This document shows, piece after piece, positions 1 to 9,487 of a DNA stretch of 64,000 bases; the stretch's first letter is position 1; the number at the start of each line of letters is the position of its first letter. Origin of the DNA: UBA7672 sp041398245 (GTDB lineage Bacteria > Pseudomonadota > Alphaproteobacteria > Caulobacterales > Hyphomonadaceae); the NCBI GenBank assembly GCA_041398245.1, contig JAWKVC010000012.1:1-64000 (forward strand), given 5' to 3'. The translations under genes and the position numbers were made by a program. A model generated the notes under the pieces. The model saw only the letters and a program-made list of their open reading frames with translations, was not told the origin of the DNA and did not search any database.

Positions 1-1101
1 CGATTGGGCCGGGTTGTCTTTAAGGCCTTCGCCTATTTCCTGTTTTTCTCGTCGCTCGCCTTGTTGGTCGGTTTGATCGTCGGGAACGTCGTGCAGCCTG
101 GCGCAGGAATGAACGTCGACATCGCGACACTCTCAGCGGGCGATGTCTCGCGCGTGCACGGATATGAGGAGGCAAGCCACACCTATACACTGGTCAGCTT
201 CCTTCTCGGCATCATTCCGGACGCATTCGCCGGCGCCTTTACCGGCGGCAATATCCTGCAGGTGCTTTTCCTCTCGATCGTGTTCGGCGTCTCGATGGCG
301 CTGGTCGGCGACAAGGCGGAACCGCTGCTGAACGTGCTGAATTCCGTTGCCGCCGTCATTTTCCGGATGGTTGGCCTTCTGATGCGCGCAGCGCCGATTG
401 GCGCCTTCGGCGCCTTTGCGTTCGTGGTCTCGAGCCAGGGCACAGAGGCGATCCAGAAACTCGCCCTGCTGATCGGCACGGTCTACCTGACTTCGTTCCT
501 GTTCATCGCCTTCGTGCTTGGCGCAGTTGCGGCCTGGGCCGGCTTCAACATCTTCAGCCTCATTCGCTACCTGAAAGAGGAACTATTCCTTGTTCTCGGG
601 ACATCGTCGTCGGAATCGGCGCTTCCCGCACTTATGGAAAAGATGGAGAGGGCAGGGTGCGCACGGCCCGTCGTCGGGCTGGTGGTCCCGACCGGCTATT
701 CATTCAATCTCGATGGCACCAACATCTATATGACGATGGCCGCGCTGTTCATCGCGCAGGCCACAAACACCAATCTGAGCATCGGCGACCAGCTGATCCT
801 GCTAGCTGTGGCGATGCTGAGCTCCAAAGGCGCCGCTGGAGTAACGGGGGCTGGCTTCATCACGCTGGTGGCGACGCTCCAGGTTGTGCCGAGCATTCCA
901 GTGACCGGCGTTGCGATTATCCTTGGCGTCGACAGATTCCTGTCCGAGTGCCGCGCCCTGACCAACTTCATCGGCAACGCCGTCGCCACTGTCGTGGTCA
1001 GCAAATGGGAGGGCGCGCTTGACCAGGGCAGGCTTCGCGCCGCTCTGCGCGCCAGACCAGCGCCGCTGGCAGCGCCGCCCATCGAAGAAGACGAGGACTA
1101 G
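1..1101 (+). CDS. Dicarboxylate/amino acid:cation symporter, DctA/GltP (SDF) family, 5' partial
   Basis: Inner-membrane secondary transporter expected to import a C4-dicarboxylate or acidic amino acid with protons or sodium. The frame is open to the left edge, so the N-terminus is missing; about 366 residues remain of a family usually 410-450 long. Family hallmarks are visible in order: the serine-rich re-entrant loop GTSSSESALP near residue 200, the NLDGTNIYMTMAALF helix near 238, and SSKGAAGVTGAGF near 275. Multiple hydrophobic segments run throughout, and the C-terminus is a short charged tail ending EEDED. The substrate cannot be told from sequence alone. It converges on the S9 peptidase gene, with a shared hairpin terminator between them. 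Confidence 0.9.
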   Translation, partial: RLGRVVFKAFAYFLFFSSLALLVGLIVGNVVQPGAGMNVDIATLSAGDVSRVHGYEEASHTYTLVSFLLGIIPDAFAGAFTGGNILQVLFLSIVFGVSMALVGDKAEPLLNVLNSVAAVIFRMVGLLMRAAPIGAFGAFAFVVSSQGTEAIQKLALLIGTVYLTSFLFIAFVLGAVAAWAGFNIFSLIRYLKEELFLVLGTSSSESALPALMEKMERAGCARPVVGLVVPTGYSFNLDGTNIYMTMAALFIAQATNTNLSIGDQLILLAVAMLSSKGAAGVTGAGFITLVATLQVVPSIPVTGVAIILGVDRFLSECRALTNFIGNAVATVVVSKWEGALDQGRLRAALRARPAPLAAPPIEEDED

Positions 1102-1126
1102 CACACGCGAGCTGCCGCAAAACAAA

Positions 1127-1152
1127 ACACCCCGGGCTTTCGCCCGGGGTGT
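1127..1152. terminator. Bidirectional intrinsic terminator between converging genes
   Basis: A perfect 11-bp inverted repeat (ACACCCCGGGC / GCCCGGGGTGT) with a TTTC loop lies 26 bases after the symporter stop and 26 bases before the stop of the minus-strand peptidase. The A-rich stretch just left of the stem (AAAACAAA) becomes a T-rich tract for minus-strand transcription, so the hairpin looks strongest as the terminator of the peptidase gene. Confidence 0.8.
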
Positions 1153-1178
1153 CTGTATTGTGGCGCTCAGGACAGAGC

Positions 1179-3194
1179 CTAGAGCTTGCAGTCCTTGGTG
1201 AGGAAGTCCTCGATCGCCTTAAGCGAGTCGCGGTGGTTTTCCGTGGTCCACTTGTCGAGCTGGTGGCCCATGTCCTTGAGGATCAGGAGCTTCGCCATGC
1301 CCGTGTCTTTCACAGCGTTATAGAAGTCCGTGGCGTGGAACAGGGGAACGCGCACGTCGCGGTCGCCGTGGTAGATGAGGATCGGGATCGCGAGCTTGGA
1401 CGTGTTCTGCTGCGGATCCATGCCGCTGACAGTACGTCCCTGAACCGCGCGCTGCAGACGGTTCTCACCCCAGTTGTTGCTGATGCGGGTGAGGTTCGAC
1501 ACGCCAGCGCCGGCGATCGCGCATTTGAACGGGCCGCCTTCGCGAACGGACGCCGCGAAAGCCGCGAAGCCGCCATAGGAGTAGCCGAAGATGGCGATAC
1601 GGCCCTTGGCGGCATAGCCCTCCTGGACCATCCAGTTGGCGCCGTCGTCCTTGTCGTCCTGCATCTTCTGTCCCCACTCGCCGTCGCCGGCGAGCCAGAG
1701 ATTGTGGCCCCAGCCGTCGCTGCCGCGATACTGAGGCTGAAGCACCGCATAGCCACGCGTGGCAAGGAACTGCGTCCAGCCGGAGCGATCCCAACCGATG
1801 AAATCACGCGCCCACGGTCCGCCGTGCGGAAGCACAATGGCGGGTGGGGCGGGGTCGCCCTTCTTGAAGTTCGGGGGCAGGGTAAGGAAGGCCGGAATCT
1901 TCAGGCCATCGCGAGCGTCGTAATAAACGAGCGACCGATCGCCCAGCGTCTCGGGTTTGACCCAAGGACGTTCGCTGCCGATGCCCAGGACCTTCGTCTT
2001 GTTGAGCAGCAGGTAGTAGGTTGGCGGATTGCGGGGCTTTCGATGCTGAACAGGATCTTGCTGTTTGCATCTTCGCCGGCGCCCGACATGATCGTGACGA
2101 TCTGGCCTTTGAAGGATGCCTCGAGGCCTTTCTGAATCGAAACGATATCCGGGTCGGTCAATAGGTCGTCACTTCCGGACCTGCATAGCGGAAGCCAGAA
2201 TCTTGCCGAAATTATCCTTGCTGCGACCGAGCACGACGTTAGTCGCGTTGAAATCCTTGTGCGCGAACAGGGGCTGTTCGTCGAATTTGTCGGTGCGAGG
2301 ATCGTACAGATAGATGGCGGCCTTGTCGGAGAACTTGTCCGTCACGACGAAGTATTTGCCGGTCTGTTCGTCGTAGCTGAGTACATCCATCTGGTTGCGG
2401 TTGTTCGCATCAACGGTGAGCGGGGCTTCGAGGTCGAAATTGCCCGTTGCCTTGTCGAGGATGTAGGTCTCGAAATCGTAGTTCAGGTTCCCGCGCGTCT
2501 GGACCTTCTGCTTGACGAGCACCTCGCCATCGCGCGGGTCGATCAGCGCGATCGAGAGCTCCCCAACGTCCTTATAGAGTGAGGTGCTCTGACCAGTCCG
2601 CAGGTTCACTTTGGAATAGCGCGAGACGAAATTCTCATCGAGCTGCTGAACGATGACGTTCTCGGGGTCGAGCGGCAGGTCGATAATGCTGGGGTTCGTG
2701 CCGATCTCCAGGCAGCGCATGGTCTCTTCGCTGACGCCGATCGAGCGTCCCGCCTTGAACGGGTCGTCGAGAGTCCTTGAGCGTCTTGTCCGAGAGATAG
2801 GCCTTGTAGAGGTAGGTCTTGGTGGCCCCGGTCGTACGGCCCTCGCCACAACCGCTGAGGCTGCCGGTCCAGGCCTGGCTTGCAATCGCAAAGAGACCTT
2901 GCCCTGCTTGAGCGCCCGCGCGCTGACAAAGCTCATTCGGCCGCTAGGCGTCGCCACCCAGTTCAGGGGTTTGGTTCCATCGACCTTCGAAACATCAGCA
3001 GACGCAATAATACGTTTGCTTGGATCCCTTGGGTCGGCCCGGATGGCGACAATGAAGTCCCCCTCGGGCGACATCGAAACGCCCGTTGTGTCCGGCATGC
3101 GAGCAAGGTCTTCCACATCCAGCTTCTGCGCGAATGCTTGACCCGCCCCCATGACCGCTACGGCCAATGCAAGTCCGGTTAGGCTTCGAAACAA
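1179..3194 (-). pseudogene. S9 (prolyl oligopeptidase) family serine peptidase, frame broken by several indels
   Basis: Probably exported. The TTG start at 3194 has AGGGG six bases upstream and opens a signal peptide (FRSLTGLALAVAVMGAGQAFA). The N-terminal beta-propeller-like part lies at about 2170-3190 and the alpha/beta hydrolase at about 1179-2035. The catalytic triad is readable: nucleophile Ser in GYSYGG, Asp in YHGDRDVRVP, His in DMGHQLDKW. The frame changes near 2885, 2775, 2165 and 2035, but every segment matches the family, for example SMSPEGDFIVAIRADP and LTDPDIVSIQKGLEA, so at least four small indels separate the pieces. It is divergent from the TonB-dependent receptor, suggesting joint use of peptides or amino-acid-like substrates (inference). 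Confidence 0.85.
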
Positions 3195-3483
3195 CGTAAA
3201 CCCCTGATTTTTCTTGATGAACCCAGTGAAACGCTGGGTGTAATGCTGCGGCGTTTGACGCGTTCCCGCAAGGGGATTCACACATGCGTGTCTGCTTTGG
3301 AAAATCATGCCTCAGACGGCGGCTTTCTTTGTGGCCAAGGCGCCACAATCAGGACTCAATGACGTCTTGGGAGCGTCACGTGGCGTCACGGTGATTGATG
3401 TTTCGAAATTACCCGTGCCAGAAAGCCCGAATGCCCGAGTCAGGACGGGCTGTATCTTTTTCGTCGGCATTCTGGGGTCAATC
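3195..3483. promoter_or_regulatory. Divergent intergenic region between S9 peptidase and TonB-dependent receptor
   Basis: This 289-base gap holds no gene that I can support; the receptor frame is open upstream but its signal peptide starts at 3484. It must carry both promoters. The word GCGTCACG occurs twice exactly 10 bp apart (3373-3380 and 3383-3390), one helical turn, within GAGCGTCACGTGGCGTCACG, which could be a regulator site. No clear sigma-70 boxes were identified. Confidence 0.4.
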
Positions 3484-6400
3484 ATGTCCAACTCAAGCGC
3501 ATCCCTGCGCAGGCTTTTCCGTGGCAGCGCCGCTTTTGGCGTTCTTTCTCTGGCGATGGGCGCTGCGTTTGCCCAACCGCCGGCGCAACCGGTCGATACG
3601 GTCGTCGACTGCGACCCAAACACCCCCGGCGTTCAGACGAACTGCCCTGAGGGCCAGCGGGATCGGGTGGTCATCACCGGTTCGCGCATTGCGCGCGACG
3701 CCTTCACCTCGACGGCGCCAATTCAGGTCATCACGGCCGAACAGTCGACCCTCGAAGGTCTGGTCGACACTGCTGAAATCCTGCAGGGGTCGTCGATCGC
3801 ACAGGGTTCGCTGCAGCTCAATAACCAGTTCGGCGGTTTCGTGGTCGAAGGCGGCTCCGGCATCAACTCGATCTCGCTCCGCGGTCTCGGCGCACAGCGC
3901 TCACTGGTGCTTCTGAACGGCCAGCGCCCCGGCCCGGCCGGCACACGTGGTCAGGTCGCAGCGTTCGACCTGCAGGTTATCCCGGACTCCATCATCTCCC
4001 GCGTGGAAATCCTGAAGGACGGCGCCTCGTCGATCTACGGTTCTGACGCCGTCGCCGGCGTCGCCAACATCATTACCCGCACTTCTGTCGACAAACCCGA
4101 GTTGAACGCCCAGGCGAACGTCACCGAAGACGGCGGCGGAAACTCCTACTCGATCAATGGTGCGATTGGTTTCGACCTGTTCGGGGGCAACGTCATGTTG
4201 GCCGGCGAATACGAAACCCGCGAACCGCTGAAGTTCGGCGACCGCAAGTTCCTGGCGTGCGCACAGGATCTGGCTTTCGACGCGACCACCGGCAAACGCA
4301 TCGATCGCATCGATGAGTCGATCCTCAAAGGCACGTCTCTCGCAAACTGCAACAATATCTATTTCAACACCGTGATCGTCGGCGCCAATCGCTACATTCC
4401 GTCCCCGGATGGCGTCACCATCGGCCCGATCGCCGGCTATCGCCCGCGTACGAACCGGACGTTCGATTGCAACACACTGGTGACCGGAACGCAGCGTCCG
4501 CCGAACTGTGGCGGCACTCTACCGGCAGTTTATGTCGCCAACGGCTTCAACGCTTACTACGAAGACGTCCTGAACGATCAGCGCTTCCTTGATACGGACG
4601 CCATTGCCGGCGCTGATCGTTGGAGCCTCTATGGCCGTGCCGACTTCCAGCTTGATGTCCTTGGCGGCATCGACTGGACAACCGAGGCGCTCTTCACTCG
4701 CCGCGAGTATGAAAGCCACCGGGTCCGTCAGTTCTTCCCGGTCATCGCGCCAAACTTCGCCTATGACACGCCGGGCACCTTCGGCACGGCCGGCGACAGC
4801 GCCTTCCCGACCGCACTGGCGCAGCCCGTGACGATCTGGCCGTCCGATCAGTCGGTCGATGTCGACTACTTCTACATCAACAGCGGCATGACCGGCGATT
4901 TCGTCCTGCCCGGCTGGACCTGGTCGCTGAACGCGTCCTACAGCGACTCTGATGGCGACTATTCACGCAACCAGATCCTGATCGAGACAGCGGGCGACTG
5001 GAACTATGCGCGGCCGTCCGACGGGCTCTACGCGGGTCCCAACTACAACCCGTTCGATCCCGCATTCCTTTCGGGGAACTACTCGGACGCCGTTTACGAC
5101 ATGCTGACGGCAATCGACCACGGCAATACGACCTACACGCAGACGGTGGTTCAGGGCGTGATTTCGGGCGATCTCTTCGAACTTCCTGCTGGTCCGGTCG
5201 GCATCGCGGTCGGCGCGGAATGGCGGAACTTCGAAATCGACGACAACCCCGATCCGCGTGGGGCCAACAACGAGTTCTGGGGCACGACGTCGGCTGGACG
5301 CACTGCGGGTGAGGACACTGTCTCGGAAGCCTTTGTCGAAACCAACGTGCCGCTGCTGAAGGGTCTGCCTCTGGTCGAGGAACTGACATTCGACGCTTCG
5401 GCTCGGGTGTTCGATTATGACTCGTACGGCTCGGACAGCGTCTGGAAAGCCGGCCTGAATTGGCAGATCATACCGAGCGTCCGCGTTCGCGGCACGAAAG
5501 GCACCTCTTACCGCGCGCCGGCGCTGTACGAACTGTTCCTGGGCAACCAGACGGGCTTCCTCAGCCAGACCTCTATCGACCCATGCATTGATTGGGGACT
5601 GTCCTCGAACCCGAATATCCAAGCCAACTGCGCTGCCGCCGGCGTTCCGTCGAACTATAACGGCGTCGGCTCTTCGGCGCTGGTCGTAACGGGCGGTGGC
5701 GCAGGCGTTCTGTCGGCCGAAACATCGGAAGCCAGCACGCTGGGCCTGATCTGGACGCCTGACTTCATCGACTTCAGCCTGGCGATCGACTACTTCGACA
5801 TCACGATCAACGATCAGGTGTCGCAGCTGGGCGCCGGCTCGATCCTGGGCGGTTGCTATGGTTCGCCGAACTATCCGAACGCATTCTGCAACCTGTTCAC
5901 GCGGGCGCCGAACACGGATCCGCTGCGTCCGAACCAGATCATCCAAGTCAATGACAGCTATATCAACGTCAACCAGCAATCGACGGCCGGTATCGACGTC
6001 ACGGCTCGCTATAAGCATGAGCTCGACTTCGGCACCCTGGTGTTTGACTTGTCGGCGACCTATACCAGCGAAGACGTTGTGAACCTGTTCGACCCGAACC
6101 TCGCTTCGGGCTTTGACACCAGCGACTTCAATGGCTCGCTTGGCGATCCGGAGTGGGTCGGCGACGCCTCGGTCCAACTGCGTACTGGCGATTGGACCTA
6201 CTCGTGGTTCGTCGACTACATCGGCGAGATGGACCACGAGCCGTTCGCCGCTGCCAACGTGACCTACAATGGTCTTCCGGCGACACGCATCAACTCGACT
6301 GAAGCGTTCTTCACGCACGATGTCTCGGTCCGCTATCGTGGCGACAACTTTGTTGTTACCGGCGGCATCCAGAACATCTTTGAAGCGACCCCGCCGTCGG

Positions 6401-6510
6401 TGACCACGGGTGTTTCCAGCCGCTTCGGCAATACGCCCGCGTTCGCGTCGCAGTTTGCCAGCGCCTACTACGGCCGGACCTTCTTCCTCCGTCTCGGCTA
6501 CGAGTTCTAA
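3484..6510 (+). CDS. TonB-dependent outer-membrane receptor
   Basis: Outer-membrane beta-barrel that imports a scarce ligand with energy from TonB-ExbBD. The start is the ATG at 3484 (1008 aa), which gives a signal peptide ending GAAFAQ; GGGG lies about six bases upstream. A TonB-box-like DRVVITGSRI follows near residue 60. The plug domain comes next, with the conserved stretches ITAEQ, INSISLRGLG, RVEILKDGASSIYGSDAVAGVANII. The barrel runs to the end and finishes in the aromatic signature FFLRLGYEF, as expected for BamA-dependent insertion. No N-terminal STN signalling domain is present. The length fits the large Caulobacterales/Sphingomonadales receptors. The ligand is unknown; the divergent S9 peptidase hints at peptides. 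Confidence 0.95.
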   Translation: MSNSSASLRRLFRGSAAFGVLSLAMGAAFAQPPAQPVDTVVDCDPNTPGVQTNCPEGQRDRVVITGSRIARDAFTSTAPIQVITAEQSTLEGLVDTAEILQGSSIAQGSLQLNNQFGGFVVEGGSGINSISLRGLGAQRSLVLLNGQRPGPAGTRGQVAAFDLQVIPDSIISRVEILKDGASSIYGSDAVAGVANIITRTSVDKPELNAQANVTEDGGGNSYSINGAIGFDLFGGNVMLAGEYETREPLKFGDRKFLACAQDLAFDATTGKRIDRIDESILKGTSLANCNNIYFNTVIVGANRYIPSPDGVTIGPIAGYRPRTNRTFDCNTLVTGTQRPPNCGGTLPAVYVANGFNAYYEDVLNDQRFLDTDAIAGADRWSLYGRADFQLDVLGGIDWTTEALFTRREYESHRVRQFFPVIAPNFAYDTPGTFGTAGDSAFPTALAQPVTIWPSDQSVDVDYFYINSGMTGDFVLPGWTWSLNASYSDSDGDYSRNQILIETAGDWNYARPSDGLYAGPNYNPFDPAFLSGNYSDAVYDMLTAIDHGNTTYTQTVVQGVISGDLFELPAGPVGIAVGAEWRNFEIDDNPDPRGANNEFWGTTSAGRTAGEDTVSEAFVETNVPLLKGLPLVEELTFDASARVFDYDSYGSDSVWKAGLNWQIIPSVRVRGTKGTSYRAPALYELFLGNQTGFLSQTSIDPCIDWGLSSNPNIQANCAAAGVPSNYNGVGSSALVVTGGGAGVLSAETSEASTLGLIWTPDFIDFSLAIDYFDITINDQVSQLGAGSILGGCYGSPNYPNAFCNLFTRAPNTDPLRPNQIIQVNDSYINVNQQSTAGIDVTARYKHELDFGTLVFDLSATYTSEDVVNLFDPNLASGFDTSDFNGSLGDPEWVGDASVQLRTGDWTYSWFVDYIGEMDHEPFAAANVTYNGLPATRINSTEAFFTHDVSVRYRGDNFVVTGGIQNIFEATPPSVTTGVSSRFGNTPAFASQFASAYYGRTFFLRLGYEF

Positions 6511-6532
6511 GGAAGCCAGCTTGGACTTTGGG

Positions 6533-6564
6533 AAGGGCGCGCTGCAAGGCGCGCCCTTTTCTTT
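6533..6564 (+). terminator. Intrinsic terminator after the TonB-dependent receptor
   Basis: A perfect 10-bp stem (AAGGGCGCGC / GCGCGCCCTT) with a six-base loop begins 22 bases after the stop codon and runs into TTTTCTTT. It also separates the receptor from the converging hydroxy-acid dehydrogenase gene. Confidence 0.9.
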
Positions 6565-6602
6565 GGCGGTCCGCCTTCGCAGCGTCTCGCAGAATCGGAT
6601 CT

Positions 6603-7745
6603 TCAGATCTCGACTATTTGTCGTGTGATTTCCGCAATGCAGGCGACGCCTGTCAGCGCCATCGCAACACGCATCTCGGCTTCGATCAGGTTCAGCATGT
6701 GTGCGACGCCCGCCTCGCCACGCGAAGCCAACGCGTAGATCCACGCGCGCCCCAACAACACGCCTGACGCGCCTAGCGCCAGCAGCCGGACAACGTCCAA
6801 ACCGGACCGGACGCCACCATCGGCCAGGATCGGCAGAGCGTCACCCATTGCGTCAGCGATCCGGGGCAGGGCGATTGCAGTCGAGACGACTCCGTCCAGC
6901 TGTCGGCCGCCATGGTTGGATACAACAACCGCGTCTGCGCCAATCGCAGCGGCATGGCGCGCGTCGTCCGGCTCCATGACGCCTTTGAGGATCAGTGGGC
7001 CTTTCCATGTATCGCGGACCCACTCGAGATCACGCCAGGTGATGGACGGGTCAAAGTTCTCCCGCATCCAGCGGAAGAAATCCTCCAGACCGCTGCGCCG
7101 GCCAAGGACGGGAGCGACATTACCCAGCTTGTGAGGCCGGCCGAATACGCCAACATCCCACGCCCATGATGGATGCTGAACCACCTGCGCGATCCGACGG
7201 AGATCCCCCAGCAAACCGCTCGCGCCCGCTAACCCCGAGCGATAGTCGCGATAGCGGGAGCCCGGCACCGGCATGTCCACAGTGAAGACCAGCGCGCTGC
7301 AGCCGAGGTCCTGAGCGCGCTGCAACAGGTCGCGCATGAAAGCGCGATCGCGGATCATGTAAAGCTGGAACCAGAATGGCTTTGCGGCGGCGTTGGAAAC
7401 CTCCTCAAGGCTGCAAACGGACACCGTCGACAAGGTGAAGGGCACGCCTTTTGTCTGCGCTGCACGCATTGCCGGGATTTCACCGCGCCGGGCCATCATG
7501 CCAGCGAGACCAATCGGGGCGAGCGCGACAGGCAGGGAATGCCTCTGTCCGAATAATTCGGTCGACAGGTCGATGTTCGAGACATCATTGAGGACACGCT
7601 GCCGAAGCGCGACGCTGCGAAGATCGGACTCGTTGCGTCTCAACGTGATCTCGTCGAACGCGCCGCCGTCGATGTATTCGAACAGGAATTTCGGAAGCCG
7701 CCGCTTGGCGAGCAAGCGATAGTCGGAGACCGACGCCGCCTTCAT
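6603..7745 (-). CDS. lldD: FMN-dependent alpha-hydroxy-acid dehydrogenase (L-lactate dehydrogenase type)
   Basis: Oxidises an L-2-hydroxy acid, probably L-lactate, to the keto acid and passes electrons to the membrane quinone pool. I start at the ATG at 7745 (380 aa, the usual LldD length), giving MKAASVSDYRLLAKRRLPKF; the longer frame upstream overlaps the neighbouring gene and has no homology. Visible family features are FEYIDGGAFDEIT at the N-terminus, the FMN-binding APIGLAGM, the catalytic histidine motif SNHGGRQLDG, and ILADGGVRSGLDVVRLLALGA near the C-terminus. It lies 41 bases downstream of an acyl-CoA synthetase gene in the same orientation. The exact hydroxy acid is not determined by the motifs. 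Confidence 0.9.
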   Translation of the reverse strand: MKAASVSDYRLLAKRRLPKFLFEYIDGGAFDEITLRRNESDLRSVALRQRVLNDVSNIDLSTELFGQRHSLPVALAPIGLAGMMARRGEIPAMRAAQTKGVPFTLSTVSVCSLEEVSNAAAKPFWFQLYMIRDRAFMRDLLQRAQDLGCSALVFTVDMPVPGSRYRDYRSGLAGASGLLGDLRRIAQVVQHPSWAWDVGVFGRPHKLGNVAPVLGRRSGLEDFFRWMRENFDPSITWRDLEWVRDTWKGPLILKGVMEPDDARHAAAIGADAVVVSNHGGRQLDGVVSTAIALPRIADAMGDALPILADGGVRSGLDVVRLLALGASGVLLGRAWIYALASRGEAGVAHMLNLIEAEMRVAMALTGVACIAEITRQIVEI

Positions 7746-7785
7746 TGCGCGCTTGCCGAGTGGCGAGTCGATTGACGGTCGCCCA

Positions 7786-9363
7786 TCAGATGCTCTTGGA
7801 CCGTCCGACCCAGTAGGGCGCCCGGACCTGCGCGCGGAGCACCTTGCCGGCGGCATTGCGGGGTAGGGCGTCGACAAAATCGATTGTCCGCGGACGCTGG
7901 AAGCCGGGCAGGCGCTCTTTCGCGAAGTCGAGGATGGACTGGATCGTATCTGGCCCGGGCTGGACCCCCGCCTTCAGTTCCACCACAGCCTTGATCTCTT
8001 CGCCCCAGTCTTCGTTCGGAACGCCGACCACAGCCGCATCAGCGATGTCCGGGTGCCGGATAAGCACTTCGTCGATCTCGACCGGATAGATGTTGACGCC
8101 GCCCGAGATGATCAACTCGGCCGTGCGACCGGTGAGAAAGAGATCGCCGTCAGCGTCGAACCGGCCCATATCGCCGAGCGTGAACCAGTCGCCACGATAG
8201 CTTGCATCGGTCTTGCCCGGCTCCTTGTAATATTCGAACCGGCCGGTTGTGGGCGCCTTCACGTAGATGAGGCCCTCCTGGCCCTGAGGCACAGGATTGC
8301 CATCGGCATCCAGCAGCTTCACCTCAACGCCCGGAACTGGCTTGCCGACCGTACCGGGCTTGTTGAGCCACTCATGCGGCCCGACGAAAACACCGCCGCC
8401 TTCGGTCGAGGAATAGTACTCGTAAATCACAGGTCCGAACCATTCCATCATGGCCTGCTTCACATGAGCCGGGCAGGGCGCAGCGCCGTGAATGATCCAT
8501 CGCATGGAGCTCACGTCGTATTTCTTTCGCACTGCGTCCGGCAGTTGAAGCATACGGTGCATCATCGTCGGCACGAGATGGGTGTGCGTCGCCTTGTGCT
8601 GCTCGATCAGTCGTAGCGTTTCCTCGGCATCCCACTTGTCCATCAGGAGAACGCCAACGCCGGCATTGATCGGGATCACGAAGTTTATGCCCAGCGGCGC
8701 GGCGTGGTAGAGCGGCCCCGTCAACAGCGACAGATCTGTTTCCGGGTTCCACTTCGCGGTCTCGTTGCAGATCGTTGTGAGCTGGGACACGACAGGCCGC
8801 GTACGGCGGTAGACGCCTTTGGGGCGTCCTGTCGTTCCGGACGTGTAGAGCATGGTCGAGCCGGGCTCAGGATCCTCGATGTTGGAATCATCTTCAGCTG
8901 CCAGCGCCGCCTCGTAGTCGTCGAAGCCCTCGATCGTCCCGGCGAAGGCCAGCTTCACGGTGAGCTTGTCCGATGCCGTCAGCGCCGCACTCGCGGCAGC
9001 GGCGAAGCGGCCGGACGCGACGAGCGCACGCGCATCGCAATTGTCGCCGATGTAGGCGACGACGTCCGGCGACTGGTGCCAGTTCACGGCCGTCAGGCGA
9101 AACCCGGCGCGCTGGGTTGCCGCCCAGACCTCGGCGAACTCGGGGCCGTTGTGAGCAAGCAACGCCACAGCGTCACCCGGCTTGAGGCCGCGCTTGCGAA
9201 GCAGACGGACGAGCTGGTTGGCGCGTGCGTTGAGTTCACGCCAGGTGCGATTGCCCGAAGGCGAGATGATCGCCAGCCTGTTTGGCGATCGCCGGGCATG
9301 AACGGCGACGGTCATGCCCTGGGCCACAAGCTGCTCGTCGGTAAGCGAGTCGGTCTCAGTCAT
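7786..9363 (-). CDS. Acyl-CoA synthetase (AMP-forming, ANL superfamily), copy 1
   Basis: Activates a carboxylic acid with ATP and CoA through an acyl-adenylate. 525 aa. The P-loop-like A3 motif reads MLYTSGTTGRPKGVYR (near residue 170), the A5-like motif YEYYSSTEGGG, the A7 region TGDMGRFD-type sequence is LGDMGRFDADGDLFLTGR, and the C-terminal catalytic lysine lies in PRNAAGKVLR. No signal or membrane segment is seen. A second synthetase and an enoyl-CoA hydratase follow upstream on the same strand, so this is likely part of a catabolic operon for a fatty or aromatic acid. The two synthetases differ throughout and are not a recent duplication. Confidence 0.9.
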   Translation of the reverse strand: MTETDSLTDEQLVAQGMTVAVHARRSPNRLAIISPSGNRTWRELNARANQLVRLLRKRGLKPGDAVALLAHNGPEFAEVWAATQRAGFRLTAVNWHQSPDVVAYIGDNCDARALVASGRFAAAASAALTASDKLTVKLAFAGTIEGFDDYEAALAAEDDSNIEDPEPGSTMLYTSGTTGRPKGVYRRTRPVVSQLTTICNETAKWNPETDLSLLTGPLYHAAPLGINFVIPINAGVGVLLMDKWDAEETLRLIEQHKATHTHLVPTMMHRMLQLPDAVRKKYDVSSMRWIIHGAAPCPAHVKQAMMEWFGPVIYEYYSSTEGGGVFVGPHEWLNKPGTVGKPVPGVEVKLLDADGNPVPQGQEGLIYVKAPTTGRFEYYKEPGKTDASYRGDWFTLGDMGRFDADGDLFLTGRTAELIISGGVNIYPVEIDEVLIRHPDIADAAVVGVPNEDWGEEIKAVVELKAGVQPGPDTIQSILDFAKERLPGFQRPRTIDFVDALPRNAAGKVLRAQVRAPYWVGRSKSI

Positions 9364-9394
9364 TGGCTTTCAGCGCATCCATCCCGCGGGGCGG

Positions 9395-9487
9395 CTACTC
9401 GGCCGCCATCTCTGGGCCGGACAATAGGACCGCTCCGCCGACATAGGCAATGTGTTGGCCCACGCCGGGCGGGCGGCCGCAGAACAT
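9395..9487 (-). CDS. Possible 30-residue ORF coupled to the acyl-CoA synthetase
   Basis: Directly after the upstream synthetase an ATG overlaps its stop codon (TGATG) and opens 30 codons ending in TAG at 9395. The peptide (MFCGRPPGVGQHIAYVGGAV...) matches nothing I recognise. The TGATG junction is typical of translational coupling, but an ORF this short can arise by chance, and it may instead be the remnant of a deleted gene. The rest of the 122-base gap shows nothing else. Confidence 0.2.
   Translation of the reverse strand: MFCGRPPGVGQHIAYVGGAVLLSGPEMAAE

Noticed and set aside
1149..2135. Long plus-strand open frame of 328 codons opposite the S9 peptidase
   Set aside because: It is the antisense shadow of a high-G+C coding region; its product has no recognisable motifs, while the minus strand shows the catalytic triad.
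4963..6744. 593-codon minus-strand open frame inside the TonB receptor gene
   Set aside because: The plus strand has unmistakable receptor features to its last residue. The minus frame is Arg/Val-rich with no domain and is a shadow.
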